A stretch of 14,247 bases of DNA from positions 1-14,247 of the forward strand of contig JBFJVZ010000179.1 in NCBI GenBank assembly GCA_041623895.1, read 5' to 3'. Of this stretch, positions 1-6,622 are shown piece after piece; the stretch's first letter is position 1; every line of letters begins with the position of its first letter. A model generated the notes under the pieces. That model did no database searches. It saw only the letters and a program-made list of their open reading frames with translations, and had not been told where the DNA came from. The position numbers were made by a program, and so were the translations under genes. The stretch is from JBFJVZ01 sp041623895. GTDB lineage: Bacteria; Planctomycetota; Planctomycetia; Pirellulales; Pirellulaceae.

Positions 1-42
1 ACCGTGACTCAAGAGAAAAGTCAGGCTCAGAAAACTTCCTAA
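1..42 (+). CDS. possible 3' end of a convergent plus-strand gene (partial)
   Basis: Reading from base 1, the plus strand is open for 13 codons (TVTQEKSQAQKTS) and ends in TAA at 40-42. The hydrophilic, Gln/Lys/Ser-rich composition resembles a protein tail. A gene ending here would converge on napB, with the hairpin at 77-94 between the two. So short an open stretch occurs easily by chance and no family can be named. Confidence 0.25.
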   Translation, partial: TVTQEKSQAQKTS

Positions 43-76
43 GCCGGACGCGCTCTGCTTGTTCTGGGGTTTTATT

Positions 77-94
77 GCCAGGACAAATCCTGGC
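77..94 (-). terminator. hairpin downstream of napB, possible terminator
   Basis: GCCAGGA and TCCTGGC form a perfect 7-bp stem around a 4-nt CAAA loop, 22 nt beyond the napB stop codon. In the napB direction the stem is followed by AATAAAACC, not a T tract, so it is not a classic intrinsic terminator. It may instead protect the 3' end of the mRNA or work with Rho. If a plus-strand gene ends at 42, the hairpin would serve both transcripts. Confidence 0.45.
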
Positions 95-116
95 CCACGA
101 GATATCTGAAAATGCG

Positions 117-947
117 CTAGAGTGCGCTCTCGATCTTTCCATGGACGGCGACGGCCTGCTCCAGGCTTGCCGAAGTCGCATGGCACTGTCTGCAGTTGGT
201 TCTCCAGCGATGCGTGACTTCCAGGCCCGGCCAACCAGCGATTCCTCCGTGGCAGGAGAGGCAACGTTCTCGCATCCACGTTGAGTGGGGAATCACTGGA
301 GGTGCGCCGTCAAAGGCCCGCTGACCGGAGGTTGGAGCCGGCAAACCCACGAACGTCGTTGCGGCGGGAACCTCAAGCTGGGCGAACGGTTGCGGCGGCG
401 GTCCAGCATGGCACTGCATACAATTGACCAGTAGCCCATGCGACATCCGATTGGCCACACGGTCGCCGACTCGCGCTCCTTCCCCGTGACAAGCGTAACA
501 GGCTGCGTCGTTGGTTCGTTCGACGGCGTGCGGAATCACAGGCGGTGCTCCGTTGTACGCCCGCCGCGAAGCCCGTGTCGCCAGGGACCGCAGCTTTTCC
601 GCTTCGCTGGGTTGGATCTTTAACGTGTGAGGATCATGACAAGTAATGCAGCGCTGGTAGTCGTAGACATCATGAATTCGCTGCAATTTCGGCTCCCACT
701 TGCTGCTGGGACCATTTTCGGTCCGTCGCATTTCGGCATAACTGGTGGCGGGAATCGCCCCGGTAGAACTGATATCAACAGGTGGGTCAATGGGCAGAAC
801 ATCAAATGAGTGGGCTGGTTGGCTCTCATCCTCACGCGGCACTCCGTCATCGATGCCAACGAAATAGCCAAGGACGGCAACCCAAATCACGACGACTGTC
901 AGTACGGCGGCGGACCGCCGAGGCAGGAACGATTGATCTGTGTTCAC
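117..947 (-). CDS. napB: NapB-like pentaheme cytochrome c, membrane-anchored, tandem duplicated
   Basis: Probable electron-transfer subunit of the periplasmic nitrate reductase. The 276-aa protein has an N-terminal hydrophobic segment at about residues 14-31, likely an uncleaved anchor or a signal peptide. It has five CxxCH heme sites at residues 100, 150, 176, 229 and 252. The NapB signature GAPPVIPH occurs twice (133-140 and 214-221), each time followed by two CxxCH motifs, so the diheme NapB module is duplicated. An extra heme (CITCH) precedes both copies. Classical NapB is a soluble diheme protein of roughly 150 aa. The start is GTG at 947, preceded by GAGGG, and its first four bases overlap the napA stop (GTGA), which implies translational coupling. 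With no napC in the window, the anchor and added hemes may partly replace NapC; this is inference. Confidence 0.85.
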   Translation of the reverse strand: MNTDQSFLPRRSAAVLTVVVIWVAVLGYFVGIDDGVPREDESQPAHSFDVLPIDPPVDISSTGAIPATSYAEMRRTENGPSSKWEPKLQRIHDVYDYQRCITCHDPHTLKIQPSEAEKLRSLATRASRRAYNGAPPVIPHAVERTNDAACYACHGEGARVGDRVANRMSHGLLVNCMQCHAGPPPQPFAQLEVPAATTFVGLPAPTSGQRAFDGAPPVIPHSTWMRERCLSCHGGIAGWPGLEVTHRWRTNCRQCHATSASLEQAVAVHGKIESAL

Positions 948-3370
948 TCGGCGCCCTCAGCAGAAGTTCGCCGACGAATACGAGCCGCACATTTCTTGTA
1001 GTCCGGTTGTTTGGAGAACGGATCGGTGGCGTCGAGCGTGACCAGGTTGATCAGCTTGGTTTCGTCGAAAAAGGGCACAAAAATGTAGCCCCGCGGCGGC
1101 GCGCCCCGGCCGTCGATCCACACCGGCAACTCGATCGACCCGCGGCGCGACTCCACGACCACGTACTCACCCTGACGAAGATTCATCGCCTCCGCGTCTT
1201 CCGGATGCACTTCGACATAGGCCGTCGGCATTGCCCGCTTGAGTTCAGAAACGCGGCCTGTCATGGAACCGGTGTGCCAATGTTCAAGCACGCGCCCGGT
1301 GCATAACCAGAGCGGATACTCCTGGTCGGGAGTCTCCGGCGGTGGCTGATAGTCGTGGAACCAGATTTGTGCGCGTCCGTCTCCCGTGGTCGAGTGATAG
1401 AACTCGATCTCTTTATCTCTGCTCACAAAGGGATCGTCAAAGCCGGCAAAACGAAATTTTGTCTCGCGCCAAGATCCATCCGGCTGCTTGACGACCGGCC
1501 AACGTAACCCGCGGGCTTTCACGTACTCTTCGTACGGAGCAAGGTCTTTGTGCTTGTACGTGGTGAATTGCCGGTATTGTTCAAACAGGGCCTTGTCAAC
1601 GTTGACATCGTAGTAGTGTTCCCACTGCCAAATCGGTACTTCTTTTCCATCCTGGTCTTCGACGCGAAAGATGAAATTGCCGTTTTTATCCTTCATCCCC
1701 TGGTGTCCGAGTTCCAGAAGTCGATGGGCAATGGCGATGGTCATCCAACAATCGTCGCGAGCTTCTCCGGGCGGCTCGACCATCTTGAACCATTGTTGTG
1801 TGCGGCGTTCCGAGTTGCCGAACATGCCGTTTTTTTCTACCCACATCGCGGCGGGCAGGATCAGGTCGGCCAGCTGCGTTGTCGCCGTCGGATAAACGTC
1901 AGCCACAATTAAGAACTTATCCGCAAGCCCTTGTTTGTCGTTGAACAACTCGCTCAGGTTCGGCAGCGATTGGCCGGGATTGGTGACTTGCACAAACAGT
2001 GTGTCAATGTCGCCGCCTTGCTCCGTCGGCTTAGTGAACTGTTCAAACATTTTGACGGTGTGATAGCCGGGTGCCGGATTGATCCGACCCTTGGGCAGAT
2101 TCCATAAGTTTTCGGATTGGGCGCGATGCTCCGAATTCTCGACCAGCCGCCCGCCCGGGAGTGCATGCGCCAGGGTGCCCACTTCGCGAACGGTCCCGCA
2201 AGCCGAGGGTTGTCCTGTCAGGCTGGTAGGCGCGTCGCCCGGTTTGCCAAAATGCCCGCTTAACAAATGCACGCCGTGCACCAGGGAATTGACGGCCGTG
2301 CCCATGGTGTGCTGATTCATGCCCATGCACCAGAGGCTGGTGATCCGCAACGTGCGGTCTGCGAACAAGTCGGCCAGCTCGCGAATCTTGGACGGCGAAA
2401 GACCAGAAAGCTCGGCAACGTGTTTGGGCGTGTATTTCGCAATTCTCTGTTTAAATTCGTCGAACGAAATCGCTTCTCCCTTGAGGGTAGGATTCGTTGC
2501 TTGAGGCGCGCGGAAGTTGCAATAGTTCTTTACAAAGTCAGCGTCATAGCCGTTGTTTGCAATCAGCAAGTGCATGATGCCCAGCGCCAGGGCCACGTCG
2601 CCGTGCGGCTTCAATTGCACGAATTCAGTGGCCAATTCACTCGTCCGCGTCCGGCGTGTGCTGATGTCGATCACGCGAGCTGGTTTCGCGCGGCCGCGCA
2701 CTCCATGAGAGGGCCGGTCAATGACTCGCGAGAACAGAACTGGATGATTCTCCGCCGGGTTGTTGCCCCAAGTGATCAACACATCGCAGGCATCGAGGTC
2801 TTCGTAGCAACCGGCCGGCTCGTCGACTCCGTAGGTCGCGATGAACCCGGTAACCGCAGACGCCATGCATAGCCGTGCGTTGGGATCAATGTGGTTATTA
2901 CCGAGCCCGCCTTTCATGAACTTTTGGGCAGCATAACCCTCGGTGATCGTCCATTGGCCCGAACCGTAGAAGGCAAACTTCTCAGGGGCCCGCATGATTC
3001 TTTGGGCGATGGTGTCGATCGCTTCTTCCCAGGAGATTTGCACATAACCATCCCCTCGACGAAGCAGCGGTTTGGTCAATCGATCCCTGCCGTACAGGAT
3101 GCCCCCAACATGGTAGCCCTTCACGCATAGCAAGCCTTTATTGACGTCGGCGTGCTTGTCGCCGGCAATGGCTACCACCCTTCCCTGGTCGACACCAACC
3201 TGGACATGGCAGCCGGTGCCGCAGAAGCGACAAGGCGCCTTGTTCCACTGGATGCCGCTGTCCCCGACTTCCAGCGGGGCTCCATGCGCGGTTCGACTTC
3301 GAGTTGTGACAGCGATCGAGGCGGCTGTCATGGCGGCCGCCCTCAAGAACTCGCGGCGATCAGCGTCCAT
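944..3370 (-). CDS. napA: periplasmic nitrate reductase, catalytic molybdenum subunit
   Basis: Reduces nitrate to nitrite in the periplasm using a bis-MGD molybdenum centre and one 4Fe-4S cluster. The 808-aa length is close to the family norm (about 830). A twin-arginine signal (RREFLR, residues 5-10) starts the protein. Cluster ligands are Cys47, Cys50, Cys54 and Cys82. Cys168, in NARLCMASAV, matches the cysteine that ligates molybdenum in NapA; assimilatory Nas-type relatives also have a cysteine there. Linked napD and napB genes and the Tat signal favour Nap. The C-terminal part carries the molybdopterin dinucleotide-binding region (from about residue 690, beginning near LWLCTGRVLEHWHTG). 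ATG at 3370 is preceded by AAGGA at a spacing of 8 nt. The start lies inside the end of napD (11-nt overlap), so translation is probably coupled to the chaperone. Confidence 0.97.
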   Translation of the reverse strand: MDADRREFLRAAAMTAASIAVTTRSRTAHGAPLEVGDSGIQWNKAPCRFCGTGCHVQVGVDQGRVVAIAGDKHADVNKGLLCVKGYHVGGILYGRDRLTKPLLRRGDGYVQISWEEAIDTIAQRIMRAPEKFAFYGSGQWTITEGYAAQKFMKGGLGNNHIDPNARLCMASAVTGFIATYGVDEPAGCYEDLDACDVLITWGNNPAENHPVLFSRVIDRPSHGVRGRAKPARVIDISTRRTRTSELATEFVQLKPHGDVALALGIMHLLIANNGYDADFVKNYCNFRAPQATNPTLKGEAISFDEFKQRIAKYTPKHVAELSGLSPSKIRELADLFADRTLRITSLWCMGMNQHTMGTAVNSLVHGVHLLSGHFGKPGDAPTSLTGQPSACGTVREVGTLAHALPGGRLVENSEHRAQSENLWNLPKGRINPAPGYHTVKMFEQFTKPTEQGGDIDTLFVQVTNPGQSLPNLSELFNDKQGLADKFLIVADVYPTATTQLADLILPAAMWVEKNGMFGNSERRTQQWFKMVEPPGEARDDCWMTIAIAHRLLELGHQGMKDKNGNFIFRVEDQDGKEVPIWQWEHYYDVNVDKALFEQYRQFTTYKHKDLAPYEEYVKARGLRWPVVKQPDGSWRETKFRFAGFDDPFVSRDKEIEFYHSTTGDGRAQIWFHDYQPPPETPDQEYPLWLCTGRVLEHWHTGSMTGRVSELKRAMPTAYVEVHPEDAEAMNLRQGEYVVVESRRGSIELPVWIDGRGAPPRGYIFVPFFDETKLINLVTLDATDPFSKQPDYKKCAARIRRRTSAEGAE

Positions 3371-3686
3371 TTTGTGAATCCTTCATAACTGCGGCGGGCT
3401 CGCATGGCATTGCCGTTGGAACTTTACCAGCCTGTTCTGATAGCCATTCCCCGTGCTGGTCAAAGCCGACAAAGGCAACCTCGATAAAGGTGACACCGGG
3501 TAGGTCGCCGAGCCACTCCCAAAGCTGCCTGTCCTCTTCACTACTAACTGTTTCGACAACGATCGCCAAGCGGTTTTCTTCGCAGATGCCCATGGTGATC
3601 CGCGACTCGCGTCCGATGACAGACAACGCACCGGCACGCAATTGTGGTTCATCGCTCAGGGATACGACAAGCCCGCTGACAGGCAT
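3360..3686 (-). CDS. napD: NapD, Tat-signal chaperone for NapA maturation
   Basis: Small cytoplasmic chaperone that binds the NapA twin-arginine signal peptide and holds back export until the cofactors are inserted. The 108-aa protein starts with the typical NapD beginning (MPVSGLVVSL). It also shows the SEEDRQLWEWLGDLPGV segment and the AFVGFD strand (residues 71-76) expected of the ferredoxin-like fold. An in-frame TTG two codons upstream (3692) could be read as a start, but AAGGA sits 7 nt before ATG 3686 and would abut the TTG, so ATG is preferred. The C-terminal tail (about 85-108) is longer and less typical than the core. The gene overlaps napA by 11 nt and follows the tetraheme cytochrome after 95 nt. 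Confidence 0.93.
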   Translation of the reverse strand: MPVSGLVVSLSDEPQLRAGALSVIGRESRITMGICEENRLAIVVETVSSEEDRQLWEWLGDLPGVTFIEVAFVGFDQHGEWLSEQAGKVPTAMPCEPAAVMKDSQNGR

Positions 3687-3781
3687 CAGCAATTCCTTAA
3701 GAATGGATGAGCGAACAAGTTACTACCTCATCTTACCGCACGAATCGAGAGCAGTAAGGGGCATCTAATCTTATCGTGCGA

Positions 3782-4381
3782 TCATCGAGCATTCAGTGGA
3801 GCCTGGATCGTCGATCGATTGCCATGGATACTTTGAAAGAACTTGCCGGATTCTTTCTCGTTGGCACTGGGAAGCGGCGCATCACGGTCAAACGGTGGAT
3901 GCTTCTTGTGGGCCTGGCTGAAGTGGCAGTCGACACACTGCCGCATATCCAGGCGTTGGATATTCTCGCGGAGCGACGCCAACGCCTGTTCGGTGATCAG
4001 TTCATTCACAAACCGCAAGGCGAGATTTGCATGATTCTCGCCGGGACCATGGCATCCCTCGCAGGACACGCCGAACTGATGGGAAGCGGCATCACCTGCC
4101 GCCCCCGTTGTATGGCATTTCAGACAACTGGCATCGGAGCGGTATTTCGCTGGTAGGATTTCGTATGCCTTGCTGTGTACGGATCCCCGCCAGTCCTTGA
4201 ATTGATCAAAATGACAAGCTGCACACTTCGTCAATCCGACATACTCCGCCTTCTTTGCTTGCGAGCCTGCTGCGACTGATTTTTCTTGAGCCTGCGCAGC
4301 ATTTGCCCACGGCCAGAGTGAGGTCAGGATCAGAATAGTGACCGACAGGATACTCGCCGAAACCTGGATTCTTCTATCCAT
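3782..4381 (-). CDS. tetraheme cytochrome c, cytochrome c554 family
   Basis: Periplasmic electron carrier. The 199-aa precursor has a signal peptide (hydrophobic core about 10-22, likely cleavage after ANAAQA near residue 32). It has four CxxCH sites at residues 53, 86, 107 and 149. The order YVGLTKCAACH, a W..S.H segment, SCLKCHTTG and GVSCEGCHGPG matches the cytochrome c554-type multiheme fold. It is not NapC/NrfH: the spacing differs and the signal peptide looks cleavable. ATG at 4381 is preceded by GAGGAA at a good spacing. Its position between the maturation genes and napDAB suggests it passes electrons to or from NapB/NapA, possibly from the multiheme conduit upstream. The partner assignment is inference. 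Confidence 0.85.
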   Translation of the reverse strand: MDRRIQVSASILSVTILILTSLWPWANAAQAQEKSVAAGSQAKKAEYVGLTKCAACHFDQFKDWRGSVHSKAYEILPAKYRSDASCLKCHTTGAAGDAASHQFGVSCEGCHGPGENHANLALRFVNELITEQALASLRENIQRLDMRQCVDCHFSQAHKKHPPFDRDAPLPSANEKESGKFFQSIHGNRSTIQAPLNAR

Positions 4382-4531
4382 TGAATGCTTCCTCAGGCTG
4401 AGATTGTGCTCATAAGAATCGTCCCGATGAGAAACCAGATTAGCGTATATCTCCGTTCTGGTGGTAGTCTGGGTGTTCGATGATTTCAGATCCCGCTCTG
4501 AATGCTGTTGGCATCAGAGGTGATACAAGGA
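4382..4531 (-). other. 150-nt intergenic gap upstream of the tetraheme cytochrome gene
   Basis: No credible ORF lies between the stop of the 347-aa protein gene and the start of the tetraheme gene. This is long enough to hold a promoter for a tetraheme-napDAB sub-operon. I see only a weak -10-like TAATCT on the minus strand without a matching -35, and no clear FNR-type TTGAT-N4-ATCAA site. Confidence 0.4.
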
Positions 4532-5575
4532 TTAAGCTGCTTGTTTCGGCGCGATGGCAACTTCGCGGTCGCCAATTTGCGATCGATCCCGCCGCCGGAA
4601 CCGAGTTCTGATCAGACCCGTTGCCAGGATCAGTACCAAAAGCACTGCTAAGGCTAGCCAGCGGCCATGAGTTGCCAGCGAGAAAGGCCGTCCGTCCAGC
4701 TGCAGACGAATCACCTGATCCGCCGGAATCGTTTGCCCCGTCGACTCAAAAGTCACCACACCACTGGTTTGCGAAGTGGCCAAGGAAAGATTGCAGGAGA
4801 TTTCCTCGGGTGTTTCGCTGAAAACCTTGATCCGCAGCTGATCGCAGGGTAGATCCAACGGGCGCTGCCAAACCCGTGTCTGATCATTGTTGGGCAACAC
4901 GTAGGTAAACGCCAATTCGCGTTGACCGGGAGTCCAGGGAATGTCGGTAACCAGCCCCCCGCGGAGCAGTGTGAACTGGCGGCCGTAAAACTCTTTGTGA
5001 AAAGTCGCACGCCGAAAGTTGGAGGGAATGGATAGCCGCAACGTTGTCGCTCGAGCACCCTCTCGTTGCGGTTGGCCGACGTAAGTTTTCAAACCGGGGT
5101 TTTCGATCAGCAACTTTTCCGTCACCCGAATCGCATCCGCCTCCGGGTGAATCGAAATTTCGTGGCGCCGCAGCAGCAGCGGATTCGGGTCAGCAACCGT
5201 TTCGTGGATCGCCAGATTCACACGTGCATGTGGTGTCTGAGGCGTCAGACTCACTCGTGCAGCCGGATAATGAACGCCGTCGCGATTGGCGCCGGGCAAG
5301 TAGATGTAACCAGCGTCGACCGGGATGTCGTCAAACACGAACCGCCCCTGGTCGTCCGCAATTCCTTCAGCCGCAATCACCCATTGGCCGTCCAGCCTGA
5401 CGCGCAAGACGACCTCTGCCCCGCCCGCCGGTGTGCTCTGTTGTGACGCATTGACAACCACGCCGCTGATGGAACCGGCAGTCGGCGCGTTTGCTGCTGT
5501 CGGCGCAGTTGGTGCTGCCGGCGCAGTTGGTGCCAATAGCGCGAGTAGGGCGGCCAGTGTGAAGGGTGAAGTCAC
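4532..5575 (-). CDS. membrane-anchored protein with carboxypeptidase-regulatory-like domain, unknown role
   Basis: I do not recognise a named family for the whole protein. From GTG 5575 it has 347 residues. A signal peptide (about 4-16) runs into an Ala/Pro/Thr-rich stretch with APTA repeats (16-34). A beta-sandwich domain resembling the carboxypeptidase regulatory fold follows (about 36-125: SISGVVVNAS, GRFVFDDIP). A second beta-rich region spans about 135-300. One transmembrane helix (about 306-323) and an Arg-rich tail follow. The bulk should face the periplasm. It has only two cysteines outside the signal region (244, 261), not in CxxC, so it is neither CcmG nor CcmH. A longer reading from 5698 overlaps ccmD and lacks a signal-like start; AAGGA 7 nt before GTG 5575 supports the shorter form. 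It begins 13 nt after ccmD, so a role in cytochrome assembly or membrane organisation is plausible but unproven. Confidence 0.72.
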   Translation of the reverse strand: MTSPFTLAALLALLAPTAPAAPTAPTAANAPTAGSISGVVVNASQQSTPAGGAEVVLRVRLDGQWVIAAEGIADDQGRFVFDDIPVDAGYIYLPGANRDGVHYPAARVSLTPQTPHARVNLAIHETVADPNPLLLRRHEISIHPEADAIRVTEKLLIENPGLKTYVGQPQREGARATTLRLSIPSNFRRATFHKEFYGRQFTLLRGGLVTDIPWTPGQRELAFTYVLPNNDQTRVWQRPLDLPCDQLRIKVFSETPEEISCNLSLATSQTSGVVTFESTGQTIPADQVIRLQLDGRPFSLATHGRWLALAVLLVLILATGLIRTRFRRRDRSQIGDREVAIAPKQAA

Positions 5576-5588
5576 GAATGCTTCCTTG

Positions 5589-5753
5589 CTACGCGGCTTT
5601 TGCCGGTGACTGGCAAGCCTCATCCGCTTGCCGCATACGTTCCTGCAGCAGATCGAGCGTCTGCTGCAAACGACGTTGCCGCACGCCCATGCGACCAACG
5701 TAAAGTACCAGTACTAAGCCAACTACCAGATAGGCGGTCACGAACGTTGCCAT
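5589..5753 (-). CDS. ccmD: CcmD, small membrane protein of the heme-release complex
   Basis: A 54-aa protein with one transmembrane helix (about residues 3-20) followed by a basic, helical cytoplasmic tail (VRQRRLQQTLDLLQERMRQ). That is the size and layout of CcmD. In other bacteria CcmD helps release holo-CcmE from the CcmABC complex. The ATG at 5753 shares one base with the ccmC stop (TGATG), so the two are translationally coupled. An in-frame extension up to 6254 lies antisense-like inside ccmC and is spurious. Identification rests on context and topology because CcmD sequences are poorly conserved. Confidence 0.88.
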   Translation of the reverse strand: MATFVTAYLVVGLVLVLYVGRMGVRQRRLQQTLDLLQERMRQADEACQSPAKAA

Positions 5754-6493
5754 CAATATCCTTTCTTCAGGGTGATTGCGCTTGTTAACGGTGTCGCAGC
5801 AGAAACGACGCTGCCTGCCCTCTCTTTTGCCAGCATTTGCAGTTCGTTCAGCCGACTTTCCAAATGCAGCTGAGTCCTGCGGCGAACCACTAACAGGGTC
5901 ATGACAGCGGTGAAGCCTGCAATGCTTGCCAAAAGCGCATACCGCATCGACGGTTCCATCTCGGGCGAGACGGGGTGAATGCCGCGAAACCAACGCGTTG
6001 CCATCACCACCAGTGGCACGTCGACGACACCGATGATGGCCAAAACCGCGCTCAATTTCGCACGCCGGTGGGCGTCTCCCAAGCCGCTGCGCAGGATCAA
6101 GTTTCCGCTGTACAACGCCCACAAGATGAACGACGTCACCAATCGCGGATCCCAAGTCCACCAGGTGCCCCAGGCCGAATGCGCCCACAACGATCCGGTG
6201 ACCAGTGTCAAGCTCGAACAGAGCCAGCCGACTTCGCCAATCGCCAGTGACCATTGGTCCCAGCCCAAATTACGGCTCAACAAATATCCGATCCCACAAA
6301 CGGCCATGGCGACAAATCCCAACAACGACAGCCAGGCGACCGCGATATGCACGTACATGACTCGCTGCGCGTCGCCCATGGACTGCTCGGTTGGCGCCGA
6401 ACAAATCGCCAACATGGCGGCGGTCAGAAATATGCCGACCAGCACCGTCCACAAAATATGATGGCTGCGTTCTTGTGTCGCGGTTGTTGTCAT
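5753..6493 (-). CDS. ccmC: CcmC, heme-handling inner-membrane protein of cytochrome c maturation
   Basis: Loads heme onto CcmE at the outer face of the inner membrane. The 246-aa protein has about six hydrophobic segments and the tryptophan-rich WWD motif (WGTWWTWDPRL, residues 108-118). Conserved periplasmic histidines that would coordinate heme lie at His49 (YVHIAVAW) and His173 (RGIHP). ATG 6493 is chosen because it gives the usual short N terminus. An in-frame GTG at 6535 adds 14 residues and has no obvious ribosome-binding site, although AAGG directly abutting ATG 6493 is not an ideal signal either. It follows ccmF after 129 nt and overlaps ccmD by one base. Confidence 0.95.
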   Translation of the reverse strand: MTTTATQERSHHILWTVLVGIFLTAAMLAICSAPTEQSMGDAQRVMYVHIAVAWLSLLGFVAMAVCGIGYLLSRNLGWDQWSLAIGEVGWLCSSLTLVTGSLWAHSAWGTWWTWDPRLVTSFILWALYSGNLILRSGLGDAHRRAKLSAVLAIIGVVDVPLVVMATRWFRGIHPVSPEMEPSMRYALLASIAGFTAVMTLLVVRRRTQLHLESRLNELQMLAKERAGSVVSAATPLTSAITLKKGY

Positions 6494-6622
6494 CCTTGAG
6501 GTCTCTTCACCAGGTAGCTCTTTAACCAGCAGCACGCTGCGATCGTCGACGGGTTGTTGATGATCGCCTGGTCGGAATCGCGCTGGTGGTGTCTGTCATG
6601 GTTCGTCTTCGAGAAAGGAGTG
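6494..6622 (-). other. 129-nt gap between ccmF and ccmC
   Basis: No credible gene. On the minus strand a 25-codon reading beginning MTDTTSAIPT exists, but it lacks a ribosome-binding site and is Arg/Ser-rich in a way typical of non-coding reading. No strong hairpin or promoter was found. Confidence 0.35.

Noticed and set aside
782..1306. Plus-strand ORF of 174 codons opposite napB/napA
   Set aside because: It lies antisense to two well-supported genes, with no domain or ribosome-binding site.
3782..4381. The tetraheme protein as NapC/NrfH quinol dehydrogenase
   Set aside because: The N terminus looks like a cleavable signal, and the heme spacing and GVSCEGCHGPG context fit cytochrome c554 instead.
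4532..5575. The 347-aa protein as CcmG, CcmH or a Ccm ABC transporter subunit
   Set aside because: It lacks CxxC, a thioredoxin fold, Walker motifs and multiple membrane helices.
5589..6254. A 221-aa version of the ccmD reading frame
   Set aside because: Only the last 54 codons look like CcmD; the upstream part is a shadow of ccmC in another frame.
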